Shown: positions 45,601 to 58,860, counted from the stretch's first letter. The stretch is DNA of 64,000 bases from Leuctra nigra (GCA_934045905.1 OW203773.1:16169246-16233245); one strand, 5' to 3'. Notes: generated by a model not told the origin, from the letters alone. Made by a program: numbers and translations.

Positions 45601-45631
45601 AAATTTCTACTGATTTTTGAATTGAGAAAAT

Positions 45632-45800
45632 TTCGCACTGTTCTGCAGCTAGGCTAATGGCGACGGATGAATGAATATGATGATGATGATGATTGGGAGA
45701 TGATGGTGATGATGAAGAGAGTGTAAGGATGAAAGGTGGTAAGGAGACTGTGTCGTGGCCTATAAGTAAGGTAACCCTCCCAACATTCGCCTCTATGGTT
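45632..45800 (-). repeat. Family S SINE, partial
   Basis: TCGCACTGTTCTGCAGCTAG, TAATGGCGACGGATGAATGA, GATTGGGAGATGATGGTGAT, GGTAAGGAGACTGTGTCGTG and ACCCTCCCAACATTCGCCTC. The head is missing. Confidence 0.88.
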
Positions 45801-47020
45801 GAATTAGAGTAACTGTTAGTCCTCGTAATTCAAGTGAGTGACTTGATGTATGATTTACAAATCAATTTAATAAATATTAGACAACCGTTTTGCTTTATTG
45901 ATATATTTTATACTACTTCTGTATAGAAATATGATATTTTATCAAGAAATTGATATTAATTTTAAAGCATTGTGAAATAATATAGAAACGGGAGAAATGT
46001 GATTAATTTTACATATTATTTCTTTATTTAATCCCGTAACAAAACATTTGAAATCGGTTAAAATTGTCAGAAAATACGAGCTTTAAAGTGAACTCAATAT
46101 TTGTAATAGGTTTATTTTATATTTCAATTAAGTACCTACCTACTGCAGATGAACTTCAATTTCAACGTCCTGCCACGTTACATGTGAAATTTCAAGATTT
46201 CTTTTCAAGATATCTCTTAAAATTAACCCGCAACACATGTTTTTGTTTTCGTATTTGTTATTGTTTGAGGTATATTTCAAGAATATTTGAAAAATTTGTA
46301 AGCAACAAGGACTTTTGTTGGAATAACTTGAATCACAAATGCGGGATTCGAACCCGGAGTGCAAATCGTCCAGAGCGAACTTGCTCATAAACTGTGAACA
46401 AAATGGCAGGTGCACAGGACGGGACATGAATGTATTCCAAGACTTCAAAATAAACTAAATAAGACGTGTCATAAACGTGGTCGGTTCGCGTTACATCGGG
46501 CTTTGTTTGATTTTAGTACCAGCTCTTGATGTCTAGTGGCCAAGAAGAATATTGGACAAAATCAAATGCCAATACACGAGTGCATACCGCAAATGTCAAT
46601 GCACTTTAAAAAATACCTATTTACGTTTTTCAAAAATGCACCTTTAAAAAAATAATAATTAAAGACAATTAATATAATTTTATTGTTTTAACGTACCGTA
46701 TGTTTTGGATACTCATCAATTAATATTAGTTTAAATTTCATGATTTTGGAAGACAATAATAAAAATATTTTATAATTTAGATAAATTTATTATGATTCTT
46801 CAACCCAAGTTTCTCGTAGGTAGTATTGGTACTCACTTTTTCAAGAGACTAGCTATAACAATAATAATTGTAATGGCAGAAGAACCATTAAACATGTAAC
46901 ATGTAACAATATTTTTTCAAAGACTTGATCATGTCTCATTTTATTATTGCCATCGTTATATCGCAAATGGAGGTGTAATAACATTACTTAGGTACCTTGT
47001 TTAAACCTCTTCATAAGATG
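45801..47020. other. AT-rich intergenic DNA with a tRNA-like T-arm
   Basis: The overlapping ORFs at 46064-46390 (+) and 46140-46448 (-) are unrecognised. On the minus strand, CCGGGTTCGAATCCCGC near 46341-46358 is a perfect Pol III B box with a T-arm, next to GAGCAAGTTCGCTC, but no full cloverleaf can be drawn. This is probably a decayed tRNA-derived repeat. Confidence 0.45.
46341..46395 (-). repeat. tRNA-like fragment (T-arm)
   Basis: B-box GGTTCGAATCC with part of a T-stem. The acceptor and D-arm are not in tRNA register. Confidence 0.4.
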
Positions 47021-47390
47021 AGGTAAACTGTAAGCAGGGTGCGGTTATTGTGTTTAGGTGGGGGGGGGGGGGGGGGGGTTACTTGCCCCTCCCTAGGACA
47101 CAAGGATTTGTGTAAACTAAAAGATTACCTCTATTTTTTTTAACTTTACACTATCGATAGTAACGCAAATAAATAATGTAAATGGTTGAAGAGGGACAAT
47201 CAATACACGAGGTAAACTATAAGCAGGGTGCGTTTATTGTGTTTATGGGGTGGGGGGGGGGGTTACTTGCCCCTCCCTAGGACACAAGGATTTGTGTAAA
47301 TTAAAAGATTACCTCTATTTTTTTTAAACTTATCACTAACGATAGTAACGCAAATAAATAATAAAAATAGTTGAAGAGGGAAAATCTATA
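47021..47390. repeat. Recent tandem duplication, unit 189 bp, with G runs
   Basis: AGGTAAACTGTAAGCAGGGT at 47021 is repeated as AGGTAAACTATAAGCAGGGT at 47210. Both units continue with a G run (19 and 11 bases), TTACTTGCCCCTCCCTAGGA, CACAAGGATTTGTGTAAA and GATAGTAACGCAAATAAATA. The two units differ at few positions outside the homopolymer, so the duplication is young compared with the other tandem repeats here. Confidence 0.9.
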
Positions 47391-48583
47391 AAATGTAGTA
47401 TATATCTTTTTCTTAGGGGCAATACTTTTTTCGATACTTTATCTCTAGGTAAAGGTAAAAAGGTAATTTTGAGATAAAGTGAAACATTCAATTTAAATTT
47501 GGGTAATGTTTAGAGAATTCATATGCAACATTTATTTATAATATTACAGGATAATTTAGTGCCATAACAAGGACGATGGTTAAAAAGTGGGAAATGTACT
47601 TCATTAAAAATTCCTCACTAAAATAAGAAAAACTACATAATATTATGTAATTTTTTTCTTAAATATTTTGAAAACTAATAGTCATAAAACTAAGTGACTT
47701 GCTTTAAACTTTTTAAACCAAAAGCTAAACGAAAAGTGCACTTTAAATAGAATATGCAAACTGACGCACATTGACATAAAATATATAAGATATAATTTGT
47801 GTTATTCTAAACTCGCGTACTATAATACGATTTAACCGAGATGCAGCAATATATATTATATATATTCATATATTCATATATTGTTCATATCTATAATAAA
47901 ATAAAATGTTCAAAACTATTTTTTTGCTGACAACTAATTGTGTTGCTTTTGTTGAAAAGTCGAAATGTAATTATGTCGGGGGGGTATATTAATATGTGAA
48001 ATAGCGTTTTTGAGACTATTACGGATTTAATGCTACCTAAATACAAACAAAATGTGATTGGGAGACAATCACTGCAGTAAACTGACGCTAAAGCAAACTG
48101 TCCGTATCATTAAGTTGGAGATCGCTGTAAGGGCGGGATTTCACGTTTTAATAGCCTCAGTTAATACTCGATTATATTTGTTCTTCATTTCCTTCATTTA
48201 AAACCTTGTTTCCTATTTTTAAACTTCTTTAGTTCGTTGCTAAGATGCCTTGTTAAAGATAAGACAACTAGGCCTGAAATTACGTCTTTATGGTCAATTT
48301 TATAACGGCCAATTTCCGCTCTAAAGAAATTAACAAATTAAGTTATTTGATTTCGTTATTTTTTACATGAGGTATTTTACTGGAATTGTGTGTTATAGAG
48401 AACTGAGTAAACTTAGAAACTATATTAAAAAAGCTAGTTTGTCACTGGCCACTAATGATGATCACAACAGTTAAAATTTGGCGTGTTTAAAATAGGGAAA
48501 TTAAGAAATATACATTTTGGAAGAGGAATATTTCTTGTCATTCTCGGTTTTTTGGTGCTACTTGGTTTGTTTCTACGACCAGT
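47391..48583. other. AT-rich intergenic DNA
   Basis: A TATATTCATATATTCATATA low-complexity stretch near 47861 and a G7 run near 47979. No gene supported. Confidence 0.55.
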
Positions 48584-49000
48584 GTTGTGATTAGATAATT
48601 TTATTTTTATCTAGATAAAGATAATCTGCCGAAAATTTTATATGGGTAGATAATATAATGGATAAATTTCCAAAAAAAAGGCTCTAGAAAATATATATTT
48701 TTTACCAAACAATGTTAAATATTACTAATTTTATTTTAATTTTGCTTTCTTCATCATTCGGAACTCGAGTTTTTAAACACTTGAACAGCCAAAACAATCC
48801 GCCTATAACTAAACGGATGTGATTTTCCTTTCTCATATCATCTGACATTTTGTAGCTTTCTTACACATTTTATGCATATTATGAATGTTATATTTTTGAT
48901 CTATATAATTGCCAATAGATAACGATATTTTGATCTGGATAGAGATAACATAACTAATTTTAAAATGATCTAGATAATATAATAGATAATAAAAATCTAT
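48584..49000 (-). mobile_element. Family K hAT element, second copy
   Basis: Starts CAGTGTTGTGATTAGATAAT, the reverse complement of the right end of 28195-28624. It shares CGGAACTCGAGTTTTTAAA, GATTTTCCTTT and the TCTAGATAAT words. The far end has decayed and no target duplication is visible. Confidence 0.8.
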
Positions 49001-49479
49001 CTATATGCTTAGAGTCTCCATCGACGGGAGACTCAATGTTAATCTTATGGCTAAGCAATACATGTTTTGAAATGTTTTCATGTGCTGGATATTTGAGCGT
49101 CAATTTCAGAATTTCTCCGTATTGGAAACATTTTTTTTTTTTTGTAACCGTATTGTTGTTTACAACAAACAGTAAACAACAAACAGTAAGCAAAACAAAA
49201 TTTGACATTGTAGGTAATATCGGCACGTATTAATTAATAATTGTAACTAAATGTAAGATGAGTCCTAAAATAAATATTGAAATAATTCTAAAAAGTTATC
49301 TGAAAAATCATCAATTGTCGTGTTTTTTGGTATAGTGTCAATTTTATTCTGCTCATACACTATAAATAGGTCAGCAACTCATATACAGCATGATTAAATT
49401 TTAGTCAGCAAGTTGGCTATTTATTTGTTAAGAATGTGAAATCTCAGTACAAAATACAACACACGAAGTAGCACTTTGG
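49001..49479. other. AT-rich intergenic DNA
   Basis: The overlapping opposite ORFs 48960-49226 (-) and 49036-49233 (+) are low complexity. Short repeated word AACAAACAGTAA (twice) near 49163. Confidence 0.5.
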
Positions 49480-49593
49480 CCTTATTCTATAATACAATCG
49501 AAACCACTTCAGTATGAAATCATTTCACGACCATAAGGATAACATTGATATGAAATGTTTTCGCACATAACTATTTTGTTTTCGTTATAGAAT
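49480..49593 (+). mobile_element. Family C palindromic MITE, diverged
   Basis: CCTTATTCTATAA at the left and TTATAGAAT at the right, with the core CACGACCATAAGGATAACAT shared with 10338-10455. Confidence 0.6.
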
Positions 49594-49773
49594 CACGGGC
49601 ACGACAAACAAGCTGGACGACGGAGATAGCTCTGAAATATTGTGCAGTATTGTGAGTTTGTATTTGTTTTATTGTGTTATTTTATGGTAGGTAGCTATTG
49701 GAGTTTCTTTTTCCAATATAGCTGTCTTTCTTATATCATTACAAAATTATATTCGTTTTATTTAAGGTCATAC

Positions 49774-50244
49774 CGCTCGACCGTTTAAGGAAATTGAGAG
49801 AGAAAAATTGTTTCATAAGTGAGTGTAACTTTGATAGGATGTTCATATGATCAGTCTGATATATTACTAGCACTTTTTCAGTTTTGCTTCTTGCATTGTT
49901 AATTTGGCGTCGGTTTTTCAACAAAACCGCTCAAAACTATGAAATTTCCGATACGATTGGAGACCATACCCGTTAACCAATTGATCTCAAATTTCAATCA
50001 TAATTAGATAAAAAACAAACTTAGGGTTATCACTTTGGCACATTTTTTAAATTAAATTCCATACGGAACCCAGCGAGACAGGAAAATATTCAATTTTTCA
50101 CTAAAAATCAACTAATTATATTTTAATTAACGAAGCAAAAAATTTAAAATGTAACAAGGGATAACCCTATAAGTTTGTCTTATATCTAATCATGATTAAA
50201 ATTTCAAATATTTTCGTCAACCCTTTTTGTCTTCAATCGTATCC
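49774..50244 (-). mobile_element. Family F foldback element
   Basis: Shares over its length with 52082-52550 and 60779-61170 the blocks GTGTAACTTTGATAGGATGT, AACAAAACCGCTCAAAACTA and TTTCCGATACGATTGGAGAC. Within the copy, GACAAACTTAGGGTTATCAC mirrors GGGATAACCCTATAAGTTTG, so roughly half of it is an internal palindrome. No ORF of substance. Confidence 0.75.
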
Positions 50245-52081
50245 ATAAAAAGTGCCTGATACACGCGGCCAAAATCGCTCGCGCTGCAGCTTCTAGTTAG
50301 TAGGAACTGGACAATATATCTGGTGAAAATATTTCCTTATTATCGTCATACTTTTGAACCATATTAAGTTATGAAATTGATAAGAATTATAAACAACAAC
50401 AGATAATTAAATACGATATTTGAGCCAAACTCGACTCCAAGCTGAAATATGGATAATTGTATTGATTCTTTTATAATCAACCTATAGTGTTCGAATTTTA
50501 TTGATTCTATTCAACCTATAGTGTTCTAATTTCTTACCTAATTAAATTTTCACGTATTATAAAATGTTATACCTAACGATATTTAAGAAATATTATTTCT
50601 AGTTTTCACCTTCGAGTGCATCAACTTAAACTAAAAATCATCATACTTTAAAAACCATTCATTTATAAAACTTCACACACTTCCTTTCCAACAAAAACCT
50701 AACACAAAAACCAATCAAAATATAATAACCCAATTTTGTTGATATATAAAAAAACTAAACACTAACCACAATTAACTTAACTCATGTTAAGCTATTTTTA
50801 ACTAACCTATCCCATGACAAACAAAACCGGACATCACCCATTAAATATTACTTCATAACAACAATATATATTTTTTGCTTTCCATAAACATGCGTGTTAA
50901 TTGTAATCATTGATTAAGAAAATTATCGTAATCAGAAATGTTTTTCTAACTCCAGGCAATGGGGCTTCACCATGTGTAAAATCATCCAAGAATAAAGTTT
51001 TTTTTATATATAAATCTGAAGTGAGCACGCTATGTTAAAAAGACATGCGATTGTACTATATGCCCATTAAATGCCCCAGGCAGTTAAATATCTATTCACT
51101 ATACGGCTGATTTTATTGGATGCATATAAAGTTCATCATTATTCCGCGTTTGTTAAGGAATAAAGATTAGATAATATGTAAATAAGATACAACAATGCGA
51201 GTGTATTGTAAATAGATTTGTATTGTGTCTTGTGTTCTAGCTGCGTGATGTCTGAAGACACTTTTATAGTTGTGATCTTATTGAGTCAAATTAATTGACT
51301 ATGTTGGACGTATAGCTGTGTAACTTTGTTTTATGCGTTATATTATATGCGTGACGTCTAAAACACTTTGGTTCGAGATCTTGAGTCAAATCAGTATTGG
51401 ATATTTCTTGGTTCTCGTGTGTACCAAATGTAACAAATTAATTGTACCTAATTAATTATCTATAATCAATTTGATGACGAGATATTGTAATATAAGAAAT
51501 TTTAGTTACAACAAAGTTTTAACAAAATTATAAATCTTTAATGCCCTTTATGTATGTCGTAGTAAAATATTTCTAAATTGTCTAACTTTCCACAATTCAT
51601 TTTGTTTAGACTAGCCTGTTAAAAACCTTTTATGAATTGATAAAGAATGTCTAAAGTTATTACATCTATAACAAGCTATGCAGCAAGCCCATTTCGATTA
51701 TAATTTAACCCTGCATCTTTTGACATTTTACAATATTTATTTATGTTTTAAAAAATCTGAAACTGTCAAAAACAATAGATAATACATTTGCTAATTTGTT
51801 CGCAAATAATTTGGAAATCAAGAATAACTTTCTGTATGTCTGAAACATTGGTAAATTAAAACTAAATCAGTTCATAAGCTGATTTGCTCTAATTCTCGAA
51901 TTTTAAAAAAATACAAAAAGGTCGTCATTTCATCAACTTAAATAGAAAAATGTGCGGGATTGACATATATTGCGTTTTGAAACAAAATCCTCAAATAAAT
52001 AAATTTTCTTCCGGTGAAAACAAAAAACCAACATTGTTAGAAAACAATCAACCAACATTGCTAGAAAACAATCAACTAAAT
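50245..52081. other. AT-rich intergenic DNA between two inverted family F copies
   Basis: No gene. A short direct repeat (AAAACAATCAACCAACATTG with AAAACAATCAACTAAA) lies near 52045. The segment shows no inverted continuation of the flanking copies. Confidence 0.5.
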
Positions 52082-52550
52082 TTGATACGATTGGAGGCAA
52101 AATGGGCTACCGATATTATTTGAAATTTTAATCATGATTAGATAAAAGACAAACTTATAGGGAATTATCTTTGTAAATTTTAATTTTTTTTCTTCGTTAA
52201 GTAGTAATAATTAGTTGATTTTATGTGAACATTTTTCTATTTTCTTACCTCAATGGTTGCCGTATAGAACTTAATTTTAAAAATGTGCCAAGTGATAGCC
52301 CTAAGTTTGTCTTATATATCTATACTCATGATTAATTGTGAGATAAATTGGATCACGGGTATGGTCTCCAATCGTATCGGAAATTTCATAGTTTTGAGCG
52401 GTTTTGTTTAAAAACCGGCGTCTTATTAACAATGCAAAAGTTTAAAAGTGCTACAAATATACCTTCCTACTGATCATGTGAACATCCTATCAAAGTTACA
52501 CCCACTTATGAAACAATTTTTTTTTTACAATTTTCAAAAACGGCCGAGCT
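52082..52550 (+). mobile_element. Family F foldback element
   Basis: Same family as 49774-50244 in opposite orientation: TTGATACGATTGGAGG at the left, GTCTCCAATCGTATCGGAAA, GAGCGGTTTTGTTTAAAAAC, TGTGAACATCCTATCAAAGT, and an end near CGGCCGAGCT that mirrors GCTCGACCG of the other copy. Confidence 0.75.
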
Positions 52551-53737
52551 CACTAGTAACACACTTGCTTAATATGACATATTTTGAAGCCATCTGGCAA
52601 AGGACCAACCTATCATGAATTCCCAACACACATATCCCGTCTACGAATTGACTGAACGATGTGATAAACTACTCTACAAACTAAATACCATGTTAAAGTC
52701 AGAACTGAGACACAATAAGGTATGCAAATAACATAGTCTCAATACAATGGAGGTCTCAATTCTTTGTTCTGTTGTTAGTTCACATATCAATTGCTTGGAG
52801 ACATTGGAGTTCTGTGACAAATTAATGCACAGACATCAAGAAGTTTTCACACCTTGGTTTCATGTACGACGTTGACAAAGTATCAGCATTCTTAAGAGAC
52901 TATTACATGGATTAGTTATATGAATGAAACTAGATGCGTGATCATGAATTGAACAATACTTGAAACTATTTGAGTCCTATTGAAGTAGAACTAGCCGTAT
53001 CAATATTTTATAATTTTTATTAAGGCGAAGAACGAACGATAACATGTTTCGGTTTGAAGAAAAGTAGACGTTTAAAAATCTAAATAGCTGCTGCTTCATC
53101 TTTTACACACAGTGCAATATTAAACAAAAAAAATGGAAAACCATTAATAGCCTAATCTTTTGAATAAACTTGGCAATGCTCCCTCCTTCTATACATAAAA
53201 ATAATTCCATATCACAATTATAATTTTTGTATAAAATATTCTTATTTTACTTCAATTTGAAGCTACATTTTGAAACAATTTGTTATAATTTTCCAAAAAA
53301 TCGTTAAAATTATATTAAATTAGGTAAAAAATATCATATGGCTCAGGCAAGTTTTGAAAATAACGACATAGGTACTGGTTTGTAGAGTATTGCATGCAAA
53401 AAGGTGTTCATATGAGATGCGTTTTGTTTGTGATTGATGTTGGAGAAGAAAAGTTTTGATATATTATTTAAAACATGATTTTCAGTTGCCGTTAAAACGC
53501 AGATGAGGAGTTTTATACATATATTTTTACTCATAAATCAGCAGCTAACTATTTTTTTTAAACAAGGATAATGTGAGTTTTTCTTCTATAAAGCTCATTT
53601 ATAAAGAAATCAATTTTTATCATTTTTTCTTTCGCTTCTAGCTCCTCTTAATTTTTCGTTGCACTCATTTGGAATGGAATCGTATATAATCAATGCTCTT
53701 TCAACTGCAAATAGACTGAAGTCCACATGCAGTTATA
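52551..53737. other. AT-rich intergenic DNA
   Basis: The minus ORF 53343-53534 is unrecognised. No other feature. Confidence 0.55.
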
Positions 53738-53851
53738 AAGAAATGCTCTCACAAAATATCTCATTAAAAATAATTTTTTTAACAATCTTATTTTTAATTT
53801 TAAAAATGTATTTTTATTTTTAATGAGTTATTTTGTGAGTGCATTTCTTCA
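53738..53851. repeat. Hairpin-forming inverted repeat
   Basis: GAAATGCTCTCACAAAATAT plus CTCATTAAAAATAA at the left mirrors TTTTTAATGAG plus TTATTTTGTGAGTGCATTTC at the right, arms about 45 bp with a short AT-rich centre. It resembles a small foldback MITE. Confidence 0.7.
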
Positions 53852-54029
53852 AGTTTTTTTAGCTCATCTTTCCTTAAAATTTTCTTCTCAATATACAGAC
53901 AGTAAAATATATTTTATTAGTCTATTCAATTTTTGTTAAATTTTTGTCTTTGCTTAGTTTTCATGCAGATGTATTACGTTTTCATCTTGACTTCTTCAAA
54001 ACATTGATCGATTACAAGGCTTAATTTTC

Positions 54030-54190
54030 AGTCCGTCATCCTGACTATGATTTCTTTCTCAGTCTCAAGGCAAAATGTTGGGAAGGTCCCCATAGTCCAT
54101 CCTCCAGTCATCACCATCATCTCCAAAACATCATCATAATCATTCATCCGTCGCCACTTGCTTCTTGCAGAACAGTGAGAAGTTCAACAA
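54030..54190 (+). repeat. Family S SINE, partial
   Basis: CAGTCCGTCATCCTGACTAT, CAAGGCAAAATGTTGGGAAG, CATCACCATCATCTCC, AATCATTCATCCGTCGCCAC and TTGCAGAACAGTGAGAAGTT in order. Only the tRNA-like head is lost. Confidence 0.85.
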
Positions 54191-57100
54191 AATTATAAAT
54201 AAAACATAAAGACTATCAGTGAGGAATTCAATGATTAACTGCTATAATTTCTATTGAATATTTTATAATTTAATTTAATCCTAGCACAGTTCGGTCCCAT
54301 TACCATAACAAGAATGTTAAATGCTGAATTGGTGTATGAAAAGTTTACGAAATTTTTAAGTTTTAGTTTTTGATAATGTTTTGAGTCTGGCTGCTCGTGT
54401 AAAATTGGACAGCCTAAATTAATTTGCAATTTTATACCTGATGTATAGTGGAAATAAATGCAAATACAAATATCTTATATAATTATACCCGCGATTGTAC
54501 CTTCATTCTGCATATTTTGAATTTGTTAACTATTGAAAGAAATGTATTTTTTATATACATTTGATTAGGTACTTAGTTCAAAGTAACTAATTTAATACAT
54601 ATTATCTTATTTCACTCTTTTTTAATGCAAGCAGAAGAAAAGTTGTAACAATATCAATTTAATTTTAAATATTTAAATAAGATCGTATAACTACAATAAT
54701 TTGTTATAATTTATTGAGACTTGGTAAAAATTAAATTATAAGAAACTGAAGGTCGATATCCCAATTTTCATCCTAATCACCGAAACAGGAAAGAAAAAGA
54801 CCGGAGCCAAAACAGTGAAAAGGATCCGATTATAATTCAAACATCCTAACTACTTACGAATTGTCATAATTTTTTTCCCCGATCAACGGTCTATGGAATG
54901 TTAAGGTTGGTATCGCCATTGACCCTACTTCTCTTACTCGTCAAGTTGGCTCCCTGGTCCATAGATCCAAGTTATACATTACTCAAGTCAGTACCCCATG
55001 CTGATTCTATACTGGGCAAGGAAGGCCGTCTCTTTTTCTACCAACTAGGGATGTCCAATCGCGCCTTTCTTCCCGAACCGTGTGGTGTCTGCCAAGAGCT
55101 GATAGTCATTGTAATGCTTTAATCAGTCATGCGTACAAAGACGTTGTGGCTCTTTATTTCTTACATGTTTATATACATTTTTATGTTTGGTTTTTATGCT
55201 ATTTGATTGGTTAATTAAAAGTATTTTTTTTATTTCATTGCTACCGGTATTAGTTTTAAAGACAATGTAAACCTACGGTGCTCCTAGTTTTGCTCTTTTA
55301 TAGCTTTAAATTCTTCAAAAGTTCATGTTGCTTTCTTGTAAGTAGGGAGTTTGTTTCCTCAGTGAACTGTTTCCTCAGTTTTTGGAACGAATCCTCCAAT
55401 AATTAATTCAGAATTTTATAAAATTTCTCAATTCCATCTTCAGGTATTACAGAATTATAAAACGTGAATATCCATTTTAAAATCTCAACTTATCTTTTGT
55501 TATCCTATTGTATCCTTGTACTTTTTCGTCCAGGTATTCTAAAGGAAGGTCAAGCTGTTTCCAGGATCGACGTGAAATTTGATATGTCGATTCCTTCTAA
55601 AATAACTGTATAATTTTTACATAGTTCTTCTGGTTGAAGAGATTATCTGGACTTTGTCAAGTTTTGAAGCCGATAACAACTTTTAAGTTATTTTTAAACA
55701 AACGGTAATTTTTTTTTTACAATGATAAGAATTATTTAAGAATCAATACACGGTTATAAAACAAACCCTTAGCCTTCGTTTATAGAAATGTATTTCTAAA
55801 CCGAAATTGTATTGTCTTTTTATGCAAACGAACGAACGAATTTTGAAAAATTTAACTTCTAGTATGGAACACTTTAAAATGACTTATAACAAGTTTTAAG
55901 AAATAACCGTCCAAACATGGATGTAGAAAATATCCAAATACAAGTCTATCACATACGTACACTATGGTGCTTTGGTCATCCTTGAATACACTATCAATTC
56001 CTAGTACAGGTCCTAACACTAAACAAAACCTAAACTTGACATTTCCCAACATAGCTCTCGGCGACCTCTATCTATTAGACACTCTTTCGGTGGCTCTTAA
56101 GTACCGTACAAAGATACAGATCATCATCTTAATTCTATTAGCAACCGAAATTGATACTGATTGGATTTATAATACATTCGTATCGATATGGGCAGATACT
56201 TGATTTGTGTTCTTGGAAGTGGTTCTCAAATATTTTCAATACATCCAGAATAGTTTTAGATAAACAAATGGGTCAATCGTTATACATACGGACAATTTCA
56301 AATAATGAAGTAGGTATAATTTTGACCACACTGTTTGAAATATGTATTACTTTTAGGGAGTTCCTTGTTCCTTGTTTAAATTATTGAAAGTTACGATTTT
56401 TATAGAATAATTTTTTGTCTATTTGCTTAAAGATCTGAATATATTATTACGAAAATAATTTGATTTATTTTCTTTAATTTTTTTCCAATATTTTTTTTTT
56501 TATTGAAAAGGTACACCAACTCATATTTTTTTATTACAAGACATATTTATATTATGTATAGAATTAATGTAGAATTATAGAAAAAAATTGCGTTGACATT
56601 ATTATGTCGAAAAAAATATTTTAATTTTACAATAAAATAATTACTTATATTTAACACAATAATAGGTTTTAATACAGTTTTTTAAAGGATTCCGTTCAAC
56701 AACCAAATTTGGTTTAGCCAAAACTTTAATGCTATACTATAACCTTCTTTGGTAACAATGGCACAGACAATATTATCTAACGATGCACTTTCCAATTCAA
56801 GTATAACAACACATTAAATTTCATTTAATTAATCTAAAACCATGACTACTGTCTCTAATATTTTGACAATCACTGCGAGTATGAACTCTTACCTAACTGT
56901 AAACCCGGTGTTTCGCCTCCATCATTGTCTCTACCTGACAGATTTTGACCCCAGGTCGAAGGTCACCGACACAAGGAGCATTTTATGAGCGTCTATCATA
57001 AGACCCTCGTTATGAATTCATATGATGTTGATATGACGTCATTTGTAGTTTTACTCTTCCGGGGTATCCACAGGGATTACCAATACGACCATTGCTATAC

Positions 57101-58544
57101 ACAGTCGGTAATTTACTTTTTAGATATCTTTTTGCGATAAATATTATAGAAAGAAGTCATGATTCTATATTAATTAATGGAATTTAATTAAACATGTCAA
57201 TATTATCTAGATATGCTAATTGTTACAAAAGACGGTGGATTAAATATAATTATTATAACATTATACAAATAATTTTTATATTTTTTCTTTCTTTAAAGCA
57301 TGTATAATATAATATTTTACATTTGTAATTCTACATAAATACTCATAATATGTCAAATAGTCTTTAAAAAATTTGTAATTCAGTTTATATATTACAGTAT
57401 ATTTTTTTAGGTATTTCGTTACATTTTATTTGTTTAAATTTAGTCTAAGGCTAAATATAGAAGGATAAGTATGTTATGTCTATGTGTTGTATTTTGTCAT
57501 ATTGATATAGAAAACATTTACATCATATTTAATATGTTAAGTAGGTAGGCATCCACATTTTCTTATTTTCTTATTTTCTTAATTTACTACATCCTACGTT
57601 TGAGGCGTGCATTACATTTACCATATCAATAGCATACATTATTAAAATGTTCATATACAAAATTAATTTTCGTAAGATGGATCGCTCAAATACAAATTGA
57701 TCAAACAATTTTATTACCTACAAATAACTCAATATAATTCTTTATAGAATATCTTGCTTAATATCATTTAGTTATTTAGGCTACAATATATTTTTATTCA
57801 CTTTCATTAATCAAATACAATTAAAAATAAAATAAAAAAAGGTAAGTAAGTGTGATTGGATCTTTCAAAGAAAATAGAACCAAACGAAGAATGAAAACAC
57901 TTTTGGATATTTCCCGATCATCAAGCAACTGCTGAAGAATGCCCTCTATGAATAGGTACTGCAAAATGCCTGGCAAAACCTGGGAACAATCTAGCAGTTA
58001 GTACTGTTAAAGGGTGGGAAGCTGGTGATTTTTAAGAGACTCTTTCTTATGAGTCATGTTATTGTCTATTTAGAATGCAACTGTAGGAGTGGCTATAGCC
58101 ATTGATATGCATACATCATGAGAATATGGCAGACTTGATGCTTGCTGGGAAGCGAGATTGTGATCTAGAATGGATAGTTTTGCTGCATATTTACAGTTGT
58201 GATTTGTTCTACAATATCTCTATAAGTAGTTATTTTGTTATTTCATAAGAATATAATTCAAGAAATTCGATTTTAATTTAAAAAAATATATATGTTTTAC
58301 ATTAAATGTAATTATAATGTAATTATAGTATTATTTTTTATTGAATTGATTACCTTGAAGTAGGTAGATTGATGAAAAACATTTTTCTACACAAATACAT
58401 GAAAAAGTGATTTGCAAAAGTTAATACTTCTGTTCCTACATTCTATTCCTCTATTTTGGTATACCTATAGGTATAGGTATAGTTACATGTGAAAACAGAA
58501 TAAAAAATACGTGTCTCAAATAATATCCTCTCCCCTGTGTTCAC
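54191..58544. other. AT-rich intergenic DNA
   Basis: No convincing gene. Less AT-rich patches lie at 54890-55120 (74-codon unrecognised plus ORF with a hydrophobic start) and 56840-57110 (a 48-codon frame starting at 56841, then a TGACGTCA palindrome near 57037). The overlapping ORFs at 55852-56387 on both strands are unrecognised. ATAGGTATAGGTATAG near 58465 is a short simple repeat. Confidence 0.45.
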
Positions 58545-58860
58545 TGATCTTTCCTGTTTGAATTAAAATTCCTGATTTCACAAAATATTTCACTTTATCA
58601 TGAATTTATCTGTTTTCACCATTTTTCCTGTTTCCACAAAGTTTCATGCTTCCTCTTGGGCCCTATTCTAGAACTTTTAAACTTCCAATTCTGATGGAAT
58701 TCGATTTGTTGCAATGTTAATCCTTATAACCGCGACCGTATTCCATCAGAATGGAATTGGGAAAACGTTCTAGAATAGGCCTCCTGATCTTTTCCCGTAT
58801 TCACTTACTTTCATGCTTACACAAAACTTTCCTGCTTTCACCAAACTTTTCTGTTTAAAT
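58545..58860 (+). repeat. Degenerate short tandem repeat split by a MITE
   Basis: Variants of TTTCCTGTTTTCACAAA recur roughly every 25-30 bases (TTTCCTGTTTGAATT, TTCCTGATTTCACAAA, TTTCCTGTTTCCACAAA, TTTCCTGCTTTCACCAAA). A family C element at 58662-58780 sits in the middle of the array. Confidence 0.6.
58662..58780 (-). mobile_element. Family C palindromic MITE
   Basis: CCTATTCTAGAAC at the left, GTTCTAGAATAGG at the right, and the core CAATGTTAATCCTTATAACC, which is the reverse of 10338-10455. Confidence 0.8.

Noticed and set aside
49774..52550. A single 2.8-kb foldback transposon
   Set aside because: Each F copy already has its own internal palindrome, and the interior shows no inverted continuation; kept only as an open question.
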